DNA of 64,000 nt, from NCBI RefSeq assembly GCF_001956045.1, contig NZ_MRTH01000021.1, positions 78,966-142,965 on the forward strand, given 5' to 3'. The notes under the pieces are model-generated. The model did no database searches, was not told the origin of the DNA, and worked only from the letters and a program-made list of their open reading frames with translations. Of the stretch, positions 54,887 to 63,297 are shown piece after piece (position 1 is the first letter of the stretch; each line of letters begins with the position of its first letter). The DNA comes from Paenibacillus sp. FSL H7-0331. Lineage in GTDB: Bacteria; Bacillota; Bacilli; Paenibacillales; NBRC-103111. A program made the position numbers and the translations under genes.

Positions 54887-55441
54887 TTAATAATAAATGT
54901 TCCTAATCTTAAATGTCCCCTCAGAGTTATTTACCGTAAACAATACTTTCTTGTAAATTTTTTGACCAAGCTTATTTGTTACAACAAGATCATAAACAAG
55001 CTTAACCTCATCGAATCTCTGGTCTAACCAAACTACTACCTCATTAGTATTTACTTTTTCGATTCTCCCAGGATTCTTTTTCTGAACGTCTGTTAAAAAT
55101 TCGCTGAATGATTTACCTGAATTTTTTTCAAGAATATCATACATTTTACGGTCATATGTAATGCGTTTATATTCTAAGGTAAAGTCATGGTAGCTCACAA
55201 ATTTATATTCCAAAACATTTTCAAAGTCCTCAATATTTGAATCCTTAAATGAATACGTACTTTCCATTTTTTGAATAGCTCCTATGTAATTAGATACTAC
55301 TTTCTTTGTTATGCCATAGGGATGATAAAATGAGTAGTAAACCCATGTTGCAATAGCAATAGTTATCAAAGCCACAATAATTATTTTCAGAATAGTTTTT
55401 GTTTTGTTTGTAATAAGTGGTGTCATTATCTCCGAACTCAT
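54887..55441 (-). CDS. Hypothetical membrane-anchored protein (last gene of nuclease block)
   Basis: 184 residues. One N-terminal membrane segment (about 17-37, ILKIIIVALITIAIATWVYY) is followed by an extracellular-looking mixed alpha/beta domain. Not recognised. It starts 18 bases after the MazG-DUF5655 gene and ends before a terminator, so it appears to close a five-gene minus-strand unit. Confidence 0.65.
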   Translation of the reverse strand: MSSEIMTPLITNKTKTILKIIIVALITIAIATWVYYSFYHPYGITKKVVSNYIGAIQKMESTYSFKDSNIEDFENVLEYKFVSYHDFTLEYKRITYDRKMYDILEKNSGKSFSEFLTDVQKKNPGRIEKVNTNEVVVWLDQRFDEVKLVYDLVVTNKLGQKIYKKVLFTVNNSEGTFKIRNIYY

Positions 55442-55459
55442 TCAATATCCTCTTTTCGT

Positions 55460-56191
55460 TTAATGACCTTTACTACTGTTTTTCCCACTTCTACACTCAT
55501 ATGCCATTATAATAAAAGGCTTGATTTGTTCTATATCCTTCACCCATTCCAACTTAATATAAGCTTGATGTGGGTATTTCTGATTATCAGTTTTGGTTCT
55601 TTGGAATTTTGTTCCAATTAATGTATTGATATCTTCTTGTAACTTAATTCCTAACCCCTCTCTTTTCAGTCCTATATGCAAAATCAAACTATGTTTGTCC
55701 TGAATCGTAATACTTGCAAATTTTTTACTTTCGCCAATTTTATAACCAATACAATCCGTTATTGATGACTTAATAGTTATCCCATCTAAATTCCCAGTTA
55801 TATATTTATCAATTTCCCTAGCTACTTGTTCTTCTTTTGAGTTAAATTCCTTAAATATTATTTCTTTATCATTTTCTTCAACGCTAATTAGAAATAACCT
55901 TTCCTTAAATCTTCCGCGCTTTTCTTGCTTCGCAATCCGTATCTTCTCAAACTGTTCAACAGTGATTCCTCTATGCTCCAAAGTAGCGTACACAAGTTCT
56001 ACAAGATCTGCTAATTCCTCAACTTGATCTTTCTCGTCTGCAGCTATGTATTCGTCTAGTTCCTCTTGAAGCTTTGCATCAAGCATTTTCTTATATTCTA
56101 GTTCATCAAGTACCCTCACTTTGGCTTTCTTGCCTTTCGTTTCAATGATTTGAGGAATTTTATCACGTACAAGCTTGTTATATGTAATCAC
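55460..56191 (-). CDS. MazG-like pyrophosphohydrolase fused to DUF5655-like domain
   Basis: 243 residues from a GTG at 56191, six bases after GGAGG. Residues 1-100 match the short MazG-like NTP pyrophosphohydrolases annotated as phosphoribosyl-ATP pyrophosphohydrolase-like: YNKLVRDKIPQIIE, with metal motifs KLQEELDEY and VEELADLVELVYA (EExxE and ExxD). Residues about 115-235 resemble DUF5655 (FASITIQDKHSLILHIGLKR, then a late IKPFIIMAYE helix). The standalone hydrolase is normally about 100 residues, so this is a fusion. It sits in an apparent operon with two nucleases, which suggests nucleotide-linked signalling or defence (inference). Confidence 0.75.
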   Translation of the reverse strand: MITYNKLVRDKIPQIIETKGKKAKVRVLDELEYKKMLDAKLQEELDEYIAADEKDQVEELADLVELVYATLEHRGITVEQFEKIRIAKQEKRGRFKERLFLISVEENDKEIIFKEFNSKEEQVAREIDKYITGNLDGITIKSSITDCIGYKIGESKKFASITIQDKHSLILHIGLKREGLGIKLQEDINTLIGTKFQRTKTDNQKYPHQAYIKLEWVKDIEQIKPFIIMAYECRSGKNSSKGH

Positions 56192-56221
56192 ACCACATAC
56201 CTCCAACATTATTAGTAAAAT

Positions 56222-56494
56222 TCATTCTTTTAATGAGATAAAATTCTTCAAAACTCCTAAAGTTGTTACCTTTTTATTAAGTACCATCGTTTCGAAAGTT
56301 GAAAAGATTATATAATTATGAACTGTTGTAGAGTTTTCAATAATTGGCTTACCTATTAAAGATACTCCAAAATTAGATAGAGTGTTCCCCTTATCTTGTA
56401 ATTTGCTTAAAGCCCATTCAGTAAATTCGCTTTTACTGGGGTTTGTTATTGCCAGTAAAAACACTATAATCGCTAATATAATTATTTTCTTCAT
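56222..56494 (-). CDS. DUF4359-like small exported or anchored protein
   Basis: 90 residues from the ATG at 56494, chosen because GGGGGG lies just before it. A hydrophobic N-terminus (KKIIILAIIVFLLAITNP) is followed by SKSEFTEWALSKL, the pattern of DUF4359 proteins. The start is 14 bases after the HNH gene stop. Function unknown. Confidence 0.6.
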   Translation of the reverse strand: MKKIIILAIIVFLLAITNPSKSEFTEWALSKLQDKGNTLSNFGVSLIGKPIIENSTTVHNYIIFSTFETMVLNKKVTTLGVLKNFISLKE

Positions 56495-56508
56495 TTTCCC
56501 CCCTTTCA

Positions 56509-57504
56509 TTATCCTTGACAAGTTATCCAAAACTTCCTGACATAATTATTATTGATTGCTAAATCTAAATCCGAAACGTGCTTGTCTTTTATACCAGTCG
56601 TTTGAAGTAAACTATATAAATTACTATTTCTTTCTTCTAATCGCATAATCATATCTTCACTTGGTATTACGTTTGATTTACTACTATTGCAAGTCTGGTG
56701 AGCATACACTAAGTTCCACAAGTCGTCTGAATACAAGTACGACCAAGGGATAACGTGATCTAGTGCAGGTGTTTCATCAACAATCACATAACCACACAAG
56801 AAACAAACATGTTTTGGATTCTCAACGTTGATGTACGATGAAAACTTAGTCAGCGGTTTACGCCTAACGTTTTCTTCATCTATGATCTTGACCTTTTTGC
56901 TTATTCGTGGCGAATGATTAAAGTTCTCTAGCATTTGAGTCCAGCGGTAATTTATTGCATCGAAAACTATTAAACTATTTTCTTTTAGCAGCTTCAAGCT
57001 CTCTGCCGCGATAAACAAACTATCAGCTTTTATTTGATATTCGTAGATACCTACTATTTCTTTGCCTTCAATTCGTAGAAAACGATAACTCACATCTGCT
57101 TTTAGAGCCTTCACAATATCCTTTATTGCCTTGTCATATTCTTGTTTGCATAGATTCTCCACATTCGCTTTAAACCATTTAATAGGCTTTAATGAGCCTG
57201 ACTTTGCTTGATACGAAGCAATAAGACCTTTCACAATAGAAACTATAACTGGAGGTTTAACTGGATTGCCACTCTGTTTAAGATCAAAAAATACTGTTTG
57301 ATCCCAGTAATAGCGAACCACCTTTTCAGCTATTACTGTTAATGTAATCTCAATTACTTCTTGTTCCTGATTTCCATAACTATATTCATGCGAAATTTCG
57401 GTTATAGCCTTTGCCCAAGCCACCTTATAAGTATTATCAAATGAGCAATTACGGATGATATAAAGCCAATTATTCAAGAATGTCATTTCTCCATCAACTT
57501 TCAT
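56509..57504 (-). CDS. HNH endonuclease with large N-terminal domain
   Basis: 331 residues. The C-terminal part (about 225-290) is an HNH module: CFLC (Cys234, Cys237), ALDHVIPWSYL (Asp-His), WNLVYAHQTCNSSKS (Asn264, His269, Cys272). Nuclease and zinc-site residues all appear intact. The N-terminal ~200 residues are helical, not recognised, and probably provide recognition. The ATG directly follows the Mrr gene stop (TAA-ATG) with no ribosome site of its own, so translation is coupled. AT-rich. A defence nuclease is plausible. Confidence 0.78.
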   Translation of the reverse strand: MKVDGEMTFLNNWLYIIRNCSFDNTYKVAWAKAITEISHEYSYGNQEQEVIEITLTVIAEKVVRYYWDQTVFFDLKQSGNPVKPPVIVSIVKGLIASYQAKSGSLKPIKWFKANVENLCKQEYDKAIKDIVKALKADVSYRFLRIEGKEIVGIYEYQIKADSLFIAAESLKLLKENSLIVFDAINYRWTQMLENFNHSPRISKKVKIIDEENVRRKPLTKFSSYINVENPKHVCFLCGYVIVDETPALDHVIPWSYLYSDDLWNLVYAHQTCNSSKSNVIPSEDMIMRLEERNSNLYSLLQTTGIKDKHVSDLDLAINNNYVRKFWITCQG

Positions 57505-58149
57505 TTATTTTGATTGTATTGATTTCACAAACTTCTCAGCTTTATGATCTTTCTTTATCACTGGTAACTCGTTATTCATTTCATTCCAAGACTCCAAAAT
57601 AACTCTTGGTTCGGATTCAATAATCTCCATTGCTTTTAGATTATCCTCCTGCTTAAAAGCATCAATAATTCTTATTAGATCATCACGATCTAGTAGTTTA
57701 ACATGATTGAATCCTGCCAATTTTTCACATGGCTCTGTGAACTTGGATGTTGCTATAACAATGGATTTTTTAGCCTTGTAGTACCTCATTGATGTATAAA
57801 CCTCTTGAACTGCATAAATACCAACTAAATTATCGATTCCATATCTCTTTGCCTGGACTACATTTCTTACCCCTTCACGATCTGTAAAGATTAAATCTGC
57901 CCCAAAATCTCGACTTCCTACTGTTTTATACACGCCAGAATAGCCAAGTTCTAATAGTAATCTGTACAAGTACATTTCAAATTCTGAGCCATCACTCATT
58001 CTATCTATATCTGTAATGTTAATTTTCTTTAGATCATAATCGAAAGGTAATGGTTGATTTCGTTCTTTCGTTTTACTGTTGATTTTGTAACCAACAATGC
58101 CAATTACAATAATAATTAATACTACTGAAATAATGATAATACCTAGCAC
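57505..58149 (-). CDS. Membrane-anchored Mrr-type restriction endonuclease
   Basis: 214 residues from a GTG at 58149, eight bases after GGAGGG; a longer reading to 58245 has no ribosome site. A single membrane segment at the very start (LGIIIISVVLIIIVIGIVG) is followed by a short linker and an Mrr_cat domain: MSDGSEFEMYLYRLLLELGY, RDFGADLIF (Asp) and VVQAKRYG (QxK), all catalytic residues present. Mrr enzymes cut modified DNA, so a membrane-tethered version would meet incoming DNA at the envelope. It is the first gene of the block. Confidence 0.8.
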   Translation of the reverse strand: MLGIIIISVVLIIIVIGIVGYKINSKTKERNQPLPFDYDLKKINITDIDRMSDGSEFEMYLYRLLLELGYSGVYKTVGSRDFGADLIFTDREGVRNVVQAKRYGIDNLVGIYAVQEVYTSMRYYKAKKSIVIATSKFTEPCEKLAGFNHVKLLDRDDLIRIIDAFKQEDNLKAMEIIESEPRVILESWNEMNNELPVIKKDHKAEKFVKSIQSK

Positions 58150-58389
58150 AAACTTACCCTCCAGAGGAAATCCAGATTCTCTTTGATGTTCGTAGCAAAA
58201 TACCTGATTATTAAATTTATCAGGTCTTTCCATGCAATAATTCAAAACTTTTTATAAATATTTATTACATTATTTGAATTATAAGATAACCATTCTGACA
58301 ATGCTATACATTATTATGAATAAACTTGCACGTTTGAAAGTTCACAGATCCTCTAAACTTACCGCTTAAACGAAACCCAGTATCCCCTT
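58150..58389. other. Intergenic, promoter side of the nuclease block
   Basis: AT-rich with no gene recognised. It presumably contains the promoter of the Mrr/HNH block. Confidence 0.4.
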
Positions 58390-58445
58390 AAACAACAGAA
58401 CAGACGCTTAAAAAAATCTTAAACGTCTGTTCTGTTGTTTTTATA
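58390..58445. terminator. 17-base inverted repeat terminator
   Basis: AAACAACAGAACAGACG pairs perfectly with CGTCTGTTCTGTTGTTT around a 17-base A-rich loop, followed by TTATATT. It serves the stalk-domain gene on the minus strand. Confidence 0.8.
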
Positions 58446-58472
58446 TTACCCCACACTTATCTAAATCGTCAT

Positions 58473-59165
58473 TTATTTTACAGTTGATTCCTTCAAAATA
58501 AAGACATTTCCTTCTTTTCCCTGTTCAGTACCCTTTGAGTAAATCTTTAAGTTTTGCGAATTATTCAATTCAATATCTATTTCCTTAACTTCATCCTTTT
58601 TTAAAGTAAATTCTTTAAGAACAACTTGGTCTTTATTGGAGAACTTCACATTCACATCTGATCCCTTCGCGCCAACAACTAAATGCATTTTGGTGTATGC
58701 TTTACCAAGATCAATGTCCATTACCCTAATGTTTTGGTACATTGTTCTTAATCTAAATGCCCCTTCATACTGCTTTCCACTAATCACTAATTGTTCTTTA
58801 TCTATTAGATCAGCAACATCCGAATCCGTTGGGTTGAGCAATTTAATTGTTTTGGAAAAAAGAGTTACACCATCTACTTTCTCGCCTAATGTAACCGTTT
58901 TGCTCTCACCATCGTAATCGATTGGTGTATTCAACGCTGTTGAAACAGAACGTAGTGGTACGTATGTATTTCCATTGTAAGTAATAGGCATCATTTCATT
59001 GCCCTTTTCATCACTTGGACGCCAGTCAGCCCCATTCACTTTGAATTTAATCTCTCCATTTAAATATGCTTTGATTTCTTCTAAAGAAGATGCTGCTAAT
59101 GCCCCTGTTCCTAATCCCAACAACAACGTAGTTCCAATTACCCCTGCCAATAATCTTTTTTGCAT
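58473..59165 (-). CDS. Copper amine oxidase N-domain-like (stalk domain) exported protein
   Basis: 230 residues from the ATG at 59165, preceded by GAGAGGGGAATTGTAT. The signal peptide (LLAGVIGTTLLLGLGTGALA) is followed by a stalk domain common in Paenibacillus: ITYNGNTYVPLRSVSTALNT then IDYDGESKTVTLG. The C-terminal ~120 residues are beta-rich (NPTDSDVADLIDKEQLVISG) and resemble NPCBM/jelly-roll types. Probably a secreted or surface protein. Own terminator. Confidence 0.78.
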   Translation of the reverse strand: MQKRLLAGVIGTTLLLGLGTGALAASSLEEIKAYLNGEIKFKVNGADWRPSDEKGNEMMPITYNGNTYVPLRSVSTALNTPIDYDGESKTVTLGEKVDGVTLFSKTIKLLNPTDSDVADLIDKEQLVISGKQYEGAFRLRTMYQNIRVMDIDLGKAYTKMHLVVGAKGSDVNVKFSNKDQVVLKEFTLKKDEVKEIDIELNNSQNLKIYSKGTEQGKEGNVFILKESTVK

Positions 59166-59331
59166 ATACAATTCCCCTCTCATTCTCAACTACAATCTAT
59201 ACAATTCGATAAATTACTATTTTATCCTTCTTTTTACATGGTTATATTTACCTAATTAAAAGGATTTATGGATATTTTGTCGAAGTAGTATCAAAACAAC
59301 ACCCTAAATTAACAAGAAAGAAGGTCTGATT

Positions 59332-59526
59332 ATGTTCCAAGCAAATCAAGAATTACTATCACCATTCGATTTTGACAATGCCAGGTTCTTTGCAGTTCCC
59401 GTACACGTGTATCAGGAAGGAGAGAAAATTGATTATGGAAGGATAAGTAAGCATACAGATGAATGCGTAGTTGTTAATGATGGATATTTCATCAAGGAAA
59501 ATTGTCAATTTAGAGTGGCGTATTAA
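59332..59526 (+). CDS. Small hypothetical protein
   Basis: 64 residues, acidic and soluble, not recognised (MFQANQELLSPFDFDNARFF start). AGAAGG lies seven bases before the ATG and a strong terminator follows eight bases after the stop, which supports a real gene. Confidence 0.55.
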   Translation: MFQANQELLSPFDFDNARFFAVPVHVYQEGEKIDYGRISKHTDECVVVNDGYFIKENCQFRVAY

Positions 59527-59534
59527 ATCCAGAC

Positions 59535-59575
59535 AAAAAGAGGATCATCCATAGTAGATGATCCTCTTTTTATTT
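59535..59575. terminator. Bidirectional terminator
   Basis: AAAAAGAGGATCATC/GATGATCCTCTTTTT with a seven-base loop. It serves the small plus-strand gene and the tail-spike-like gene on the minus strand. Confidence 0.85.
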
Positions 59576-59623
59576 GGATTCCTCAACCCTATTCAAAACA
59601 AAATGTAATTCTAAACAAACAAA

Positions 59624-61456
59624 TTACGCAAATCTAGCGTAATTTCCAGTAACACTGGCTTCAGTAAAATCCCAATTTCCTTTTGCTTTAGTTAATGCAC
59701 TAGAGCCTGCTTGAATAGTTATGTTTCCATATGCATAATTAGATGAAATAACTAAATCCGCTCCATTTCTTGGTTCAATATGTAAAACTCCACCAGCTTG
59801 ATACATTCCTCCACGATCTTCACCTTGATAAAAAAAATCCAGATATGAAAAATTCCCACTAGAAATATTGATACCATGATATTGATCAGAAGAGTTATAT
59901 GATTTTATGCCACTTGTATCCATCTGTAGCCTTGCACCGCTCGAAGCTGTTTTAAATGATGTTCCTACGATTGTTCCACCTGTGATATTAGGACTCTCAA
60001 TAGACGTTTGTGTAATCTTTGTTGCTGTTATATAAGCTGGAACTGTAGGTATGAATGTATTACTTGGCAATGCTCCTACTTGTGCCGCTGTTGGCTTATT
60101 CATGGTGTTCCAATCAATAGTAGCATTTGCACCTAAGCTAATACCTTGAATTACATTGATTTGATTAGCCGTTAATGTACCAGTGTATATACCGCTATCA
60201 TTGATCAATGTAGTTCTACCATTCCATCTTGAGCTTCCAGAAAGTAAATCATCTGGAATAGTCCCATTCCCAACAACAATTTGATTAGCATAAATACTAC
60301 CAATCATTGCTGATCCAATCTTAGCGGTTGTGGCATCCAATTGTTCAACCTTGATCTTGTCAATAAATTGTCCACCAATTGTACTAGCTCCAACTAGTAC
60401 ATTAACTCCATTGATTTTAAGCTCTCTTGCATTAATTGAACCATCGATAACCAAATTTCCAGTAATAGCATCATATGAAAGTCTATCTGTCCATGTTCCA
60501 CTGACATTCTTTTGGAACTTAAATCCATCAGTTGCATTAAGAACAGTTCTAATTGCGTTATCGCTTTTAGTGATTACAAGACCATTAGCTGCATCAATTA
60601 CAACACCATTATAAGCCCTTCCCAAATTAACTAGACTATCTTTAAAGGTAGGGTCTAGCTGGCTTGGTGGAAGACCACCAGTGATTGTCAGACGCGTTCC
60701 TGATATGGTTACTCCATTACCATCTACGGTAAAAGTCTTCATTCCAGTTTCATCAGATGCATCTATTTGTAAATTTACACCTGCTATTAATTTTCCGTAT
60801 ACCCTTTCCGCTATGATTAATTGAAGTTGCAGTTTCCAATATAATTCCTCAGTCAGAATCTTCATATCTGGTTTCTCCGTAATCGTTTCTATCATTAAGT
60901 CTTTGACTTGTTCTTGTGTGACCTGTTTAAGAACCAAAGAACCTCCAACACCTTCATAAGAAATTTCATTGAATACCTTCTTATATGTAGTTAATGCATC
61001 ATTTCCTTGTCCAAGGAATTTCTCCGCTAGTTCTCCAGCTTCTTTTGTTTTAATACCTGCTGCCCAAATTGCAACATCATTAGATTGATTTATACCCATT
61101 CTTTTTTCGATAATTTCAAAATTGGTTTCTGATGAAATATCATAAACTATGGAACAATTTGATAGCACTGAACACACCACTATAGCTATTTTCTTATTTA
61201 TGATATCCTTACATAGGATACGTGCTATACGACTAATATCTTTAACTTTTCTGTGTTGCAACTGCAAATATGCTCCCATAATCTTATATGCTGTATCCAT
61301 ATCGCCAGAACAGAATATGACACTTCCGTCTATACTCCATAGTTTTTCCCCATCATCACTCAATCTATATATCTGGTCATTAAGACTAGTAGAAATCGCT
61401 GTATCTGATCCAATCAGAATTGTTCTAAGCGTTTGTAATATTAAACATGATGACAT
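59624..61456 (-). CDS. Proteasome-like (Ntn) domain fused to phage tail-spike-like protein
   Basis: 610 residues. Residues 1-175 follow the order of an Ntn-hydrolase/proteasome beta fold: TILIGSDTAIST, IYRLSDDGEKLWSIDGSVIF, CSGDMDTAY, then IAIVVCSVLSNCSIVYD and AIWAAGIKTKEAGELAEKFL. Residues about 255-610 look like a phage minor tail or gp58-like protein: GRAYNGVVIDAANGLVITKS, GNLVIDGSINARELKINGVN, KIEQLDATTAKIG-type repeats (here KVEQLDATTAKIG), and a C-terminal Ser/Asn/Gly-rich part. The start overlaps the upstream HTH gene by 16 bases. No other phage structural gene is nearby. The N-domain assignment is pattern recognition. Confidence 0.7.
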   Translation of the reverse strand: MSSCLILQTLRTILIGSDTAISTSLNDQIYRLSDDGEKLWSIDGSVIFCSGDMDTAYKIMGAYLQLQHRKVKDISRIARILCKDIINKKIAIVVCSVLSNCSIVYDISSETNFEIIEKRMGINQSNDVAIWAAGIKTKEAGELAEKFLGQGNDALTTYKKVFNEISYEGVGGSLVLKQVTQEQVKDLMIETITEKPDMKILTEELYWKLQLQLIIAERVYGKLIAGVNLQIDASDETGMKTFTVDGNGVTISGTRLTITGGLPPSQLDPTFKDSLVNLGRAYNGVVIDAANGLVITKSDNAIRTVLNATDGFKFQKNVSGTWTDRLSYDAITGNLVIDGSINARELKINGVNVLVGASTIGGQFIDKIKVEQLDATTAKIGSAMIGSIYANQIVVGNGTIPDDLLSGSSRWNGRTTLINDSGIYTGTLTANQINVIQGISLGANATIDWNTMNKPTAAQVGALPSNTFIPTVPAYITATKITQTSIESPNITGGTIVGTSFKTASSGARLQMDTSGIKSYNSSDQYHGINISSGNFSYLDFFYQGEDRGGMYQAGGVLHIEPRNGADLVISSNYAYGNITIQAGSSALTKAKGNWDFTEASVTGNYARFA

Positions 61457-61650
61457 ATTGTTTCACCAACGCTTTCCTTCGAATCAATGTATTCCATATA
61501 TGCTATTACCTTCTCTTCGACCATACTACTTCTAGCATTTTCCCAATTACTAATTAAACCCTTCGTACAGCCAAGGATATTCGCTATTTCTATAAGTTTG
61601 ATCCTGCTTTTCAGTCTTTTTGCTCTGTAAATTTCTCTAATATTATCCAC
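61441..61650 (-). CDS. Small XRE-type helix-turn-helix protein upstream of tail-spike-like gene
   Basis: 69 residues from a GTG at 61650, 11 bases after GGGGG. It has the helix-turn-helix RIKLIEIANILGCTKGLISN and WENARSS, a Cro/C1-type domain. Its 3' end overlaps the start of the tail-spike-like gene by 16 bases, so the two are co-translated. It may autoregulate the pair. Confidence 0.7.
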   Translation of the reverse strand: MDNIREIYRAKRLKSRIKLIEIANILGCTKGLISNWENARSSMVEEKVIAYMEYIDSKESVGETICHHV

Positions 61651-61683
61651 GTAAAAGCAACCCCCATTAATTTTAGAACGCAA

Positions 61684-62033
61684 AAATAAGAGAAAGTCAA
61701 TTTGACCCTTCTCTTAATAAATTATATTTGCAGTTCATTTACCTACTATACTAGTATACCATTTCGACTACATTTTGTCAAATATTTACATTTTATATAT
61801 AGTTAAAGACTTTTCTTGTCTTAAACTATTACCTCATTATATTGATTTACCAACACTCCGAGAAAATTATTTGTAGTTATGGCTTAATCCATCATAGTCG
61901 GTTCCTAAACCTTATTTATGAGTGTCAGTTCAACCCACGAGCCCATCTTCTTCAAATTGCATTAATATAGAAATGTCCTTTATCTCCAATGCAACCGTGG
62001 TCCGTTCACTTAATGAGGGATATTAGTACATAT
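61684..62033. other. Non-coding AT-rich stretch
   Basis: No gene or RNA recognised. Confidence 0.4.
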
Positions 62034-62345
62034 TTAAATCTCTTCATTTTTTCGCTTCAAGCAAAAGTCGATGTACTCTAAGATAAATCTCCTTTCAAAT
62101 TCATCAAGTTTGTAATATTCTTGCTTGTTTAAAATTTCCTGTTCTCCGTTAACTAGCCAGTCAATTGAAACATTAAAGACTTCACTTAGCTTTGATAATA
62201 ACTTCATTGTTGGATTATCAGACTTTCCACTTTCTAATTGACCAATTGCTGAAGGAGTGCAATTAGCTAATTCCGCTAATCTTCTGGCTGTAATCCCTAA
62301 CTCTTCTCTTTTAAGTTTTACTCTATCTCCAATAATGTAACCCAT
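62034..62345 (-). CDS. XRE-family repressor, phage CI-like
   Basis: 103 residues from the ATG at 62345, seven bases after GGAG. Classic helix-turn-helix: VKLKREELGITARRLAELAN, CTPSAIGQLESGKSDNPTMK, LLSKLSEVFNVSIDWLVNGE. The short C-terminal helix lacks a peptidase domain. This type represses lytic genes in phages or regulates toxin-antitoxin and restriction systems. It is monocistronic in this island and divergent from the 118-residue orphan. Confidence 0.82.
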   Translation of the reverse strand: MGYIIGDRVKLKREELGITARRLAELANCTPSAIGQLESGKSDNPTMKLLSKLSEVFNVSIDWLVNGEQEILNKQEYYKLDEFERRFILEYIDFCLKRKNEEI

Positions 62346-62750
62346 TCTATCACTCCGCCCAAAGTTATAAATATAAAATAAAATATACACAACGAAATGT
62401 CAAATGAATATTATATTTAATTAATTTCTTTTAAAATGTCTATTTTTGAATAAATATTAAATTATTATTAAATATATTTAATATTATTGTTGACATCATT
62501 TTTGTTTTTATGGTATATATTTAACAAGCCGATTTACAAAATAAATACTTTACAAGGGGGGAACAATGAATTAAAAGAAATAATTTCTCGGTTACTAACT
62601 AGCTTATGTCTCAATGCTTCACTGCAATTTGTTACTGAAATTAATATATCGTAAAATTTACGTTATTCAGTTAAATCAATATCTAATTCCGACATTATAA
62701 TACTAACTTAATCTATTTTGCCAAAATACATTATTTTAAGGAGAATGATC
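62346..62750. other. AT-rich intergenic region between divergent genes
   Basis: No gene seen. It presumably holds the divergent promoters of the XRE repressor and the 118-residue protein. The TA content is too high to pick a specific site. Confidence 0.4.
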
Positions 62751-63107
62751 ATGATTACAAACGGATTAGTATTAAATTCAAAACCAATTAATAACACAAG
62801 AAAAGCATATGCGTACTACACAGGCAATGTAAGTCACATTATTCGTAAGGGAGAATTGATTGATGCTATACGATTGACTATAACATATGATGAAGCAGAG
62901 GCTTCAAAACAACCAACATATCGTTTGGCTAAAGGTAATGAATTAATGTGGTGGTCATACACATCAGAATACGTACCCAAAAATGAAATTATTGAATGTA
63001 TTGATGGTCTATATTTATGGAATGAAATTTGGTCAACCGATGAGGATGGATTTGAGGATTATTCTTGCGGATTTACAAAAATTATTCTTGATAAGCATTC
63101 AAGTTGA
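62751..63107 (+). CDS. Hypothetical protein of accessory region
   Basis: 118 residues from the ATG at 62751, eight bases after AAGGAG. Soluble and aromatic-rich, with a WWSYTSEY segment and an acidic end (WSTDEDGFEDYSC). Not recognised. It is divergent from the XRE repressor and has its own terminator. Confidence 0.6.
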   Translation: MITNGLVLNSKPINNTRKAYAYYTGNVSHIIRKGELIDAIRLTITYDEAEASKQPTYRLAKGNELMWWSYTSEYVPKNEIIECIDGLYLWNEIWSTDEDGFEDYSCGFTKIILDKHSS

Positions 63108-63194
63108 GTTCATCAAATACGAGCAAGTTTCATGCAGAAAACGGAGCATCCTTTGGAACAATGTCATTAAGTTAAGGTGCAGGATCAAAAATCA

Positions 63195-63233
63195 AAAAGA
63201 GAGCAGGTTATCGAAAAGATAGCCCGCTCTTTT
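63195..63233 (+). terminator. Terminator of the 118-residue protein gene
   Basis: AAAGAGAGCAGGTTATC/GATAGCCCGCTCTTTT, an imperfect but long stem. Confidence 0.65.
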
Positions 63234-63297
63234 AAATAAAACATATCTTTTATTTAACTATCGTTCTCCGTTAGCTCAATGGACGTGTCGATTAAAA

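Noticed and set aside
63260..63290. GTTAGCTCAATGGACG, considered as a tRNA fragment
   Set aside because: No acceptor or anticodon stem can be built around it.
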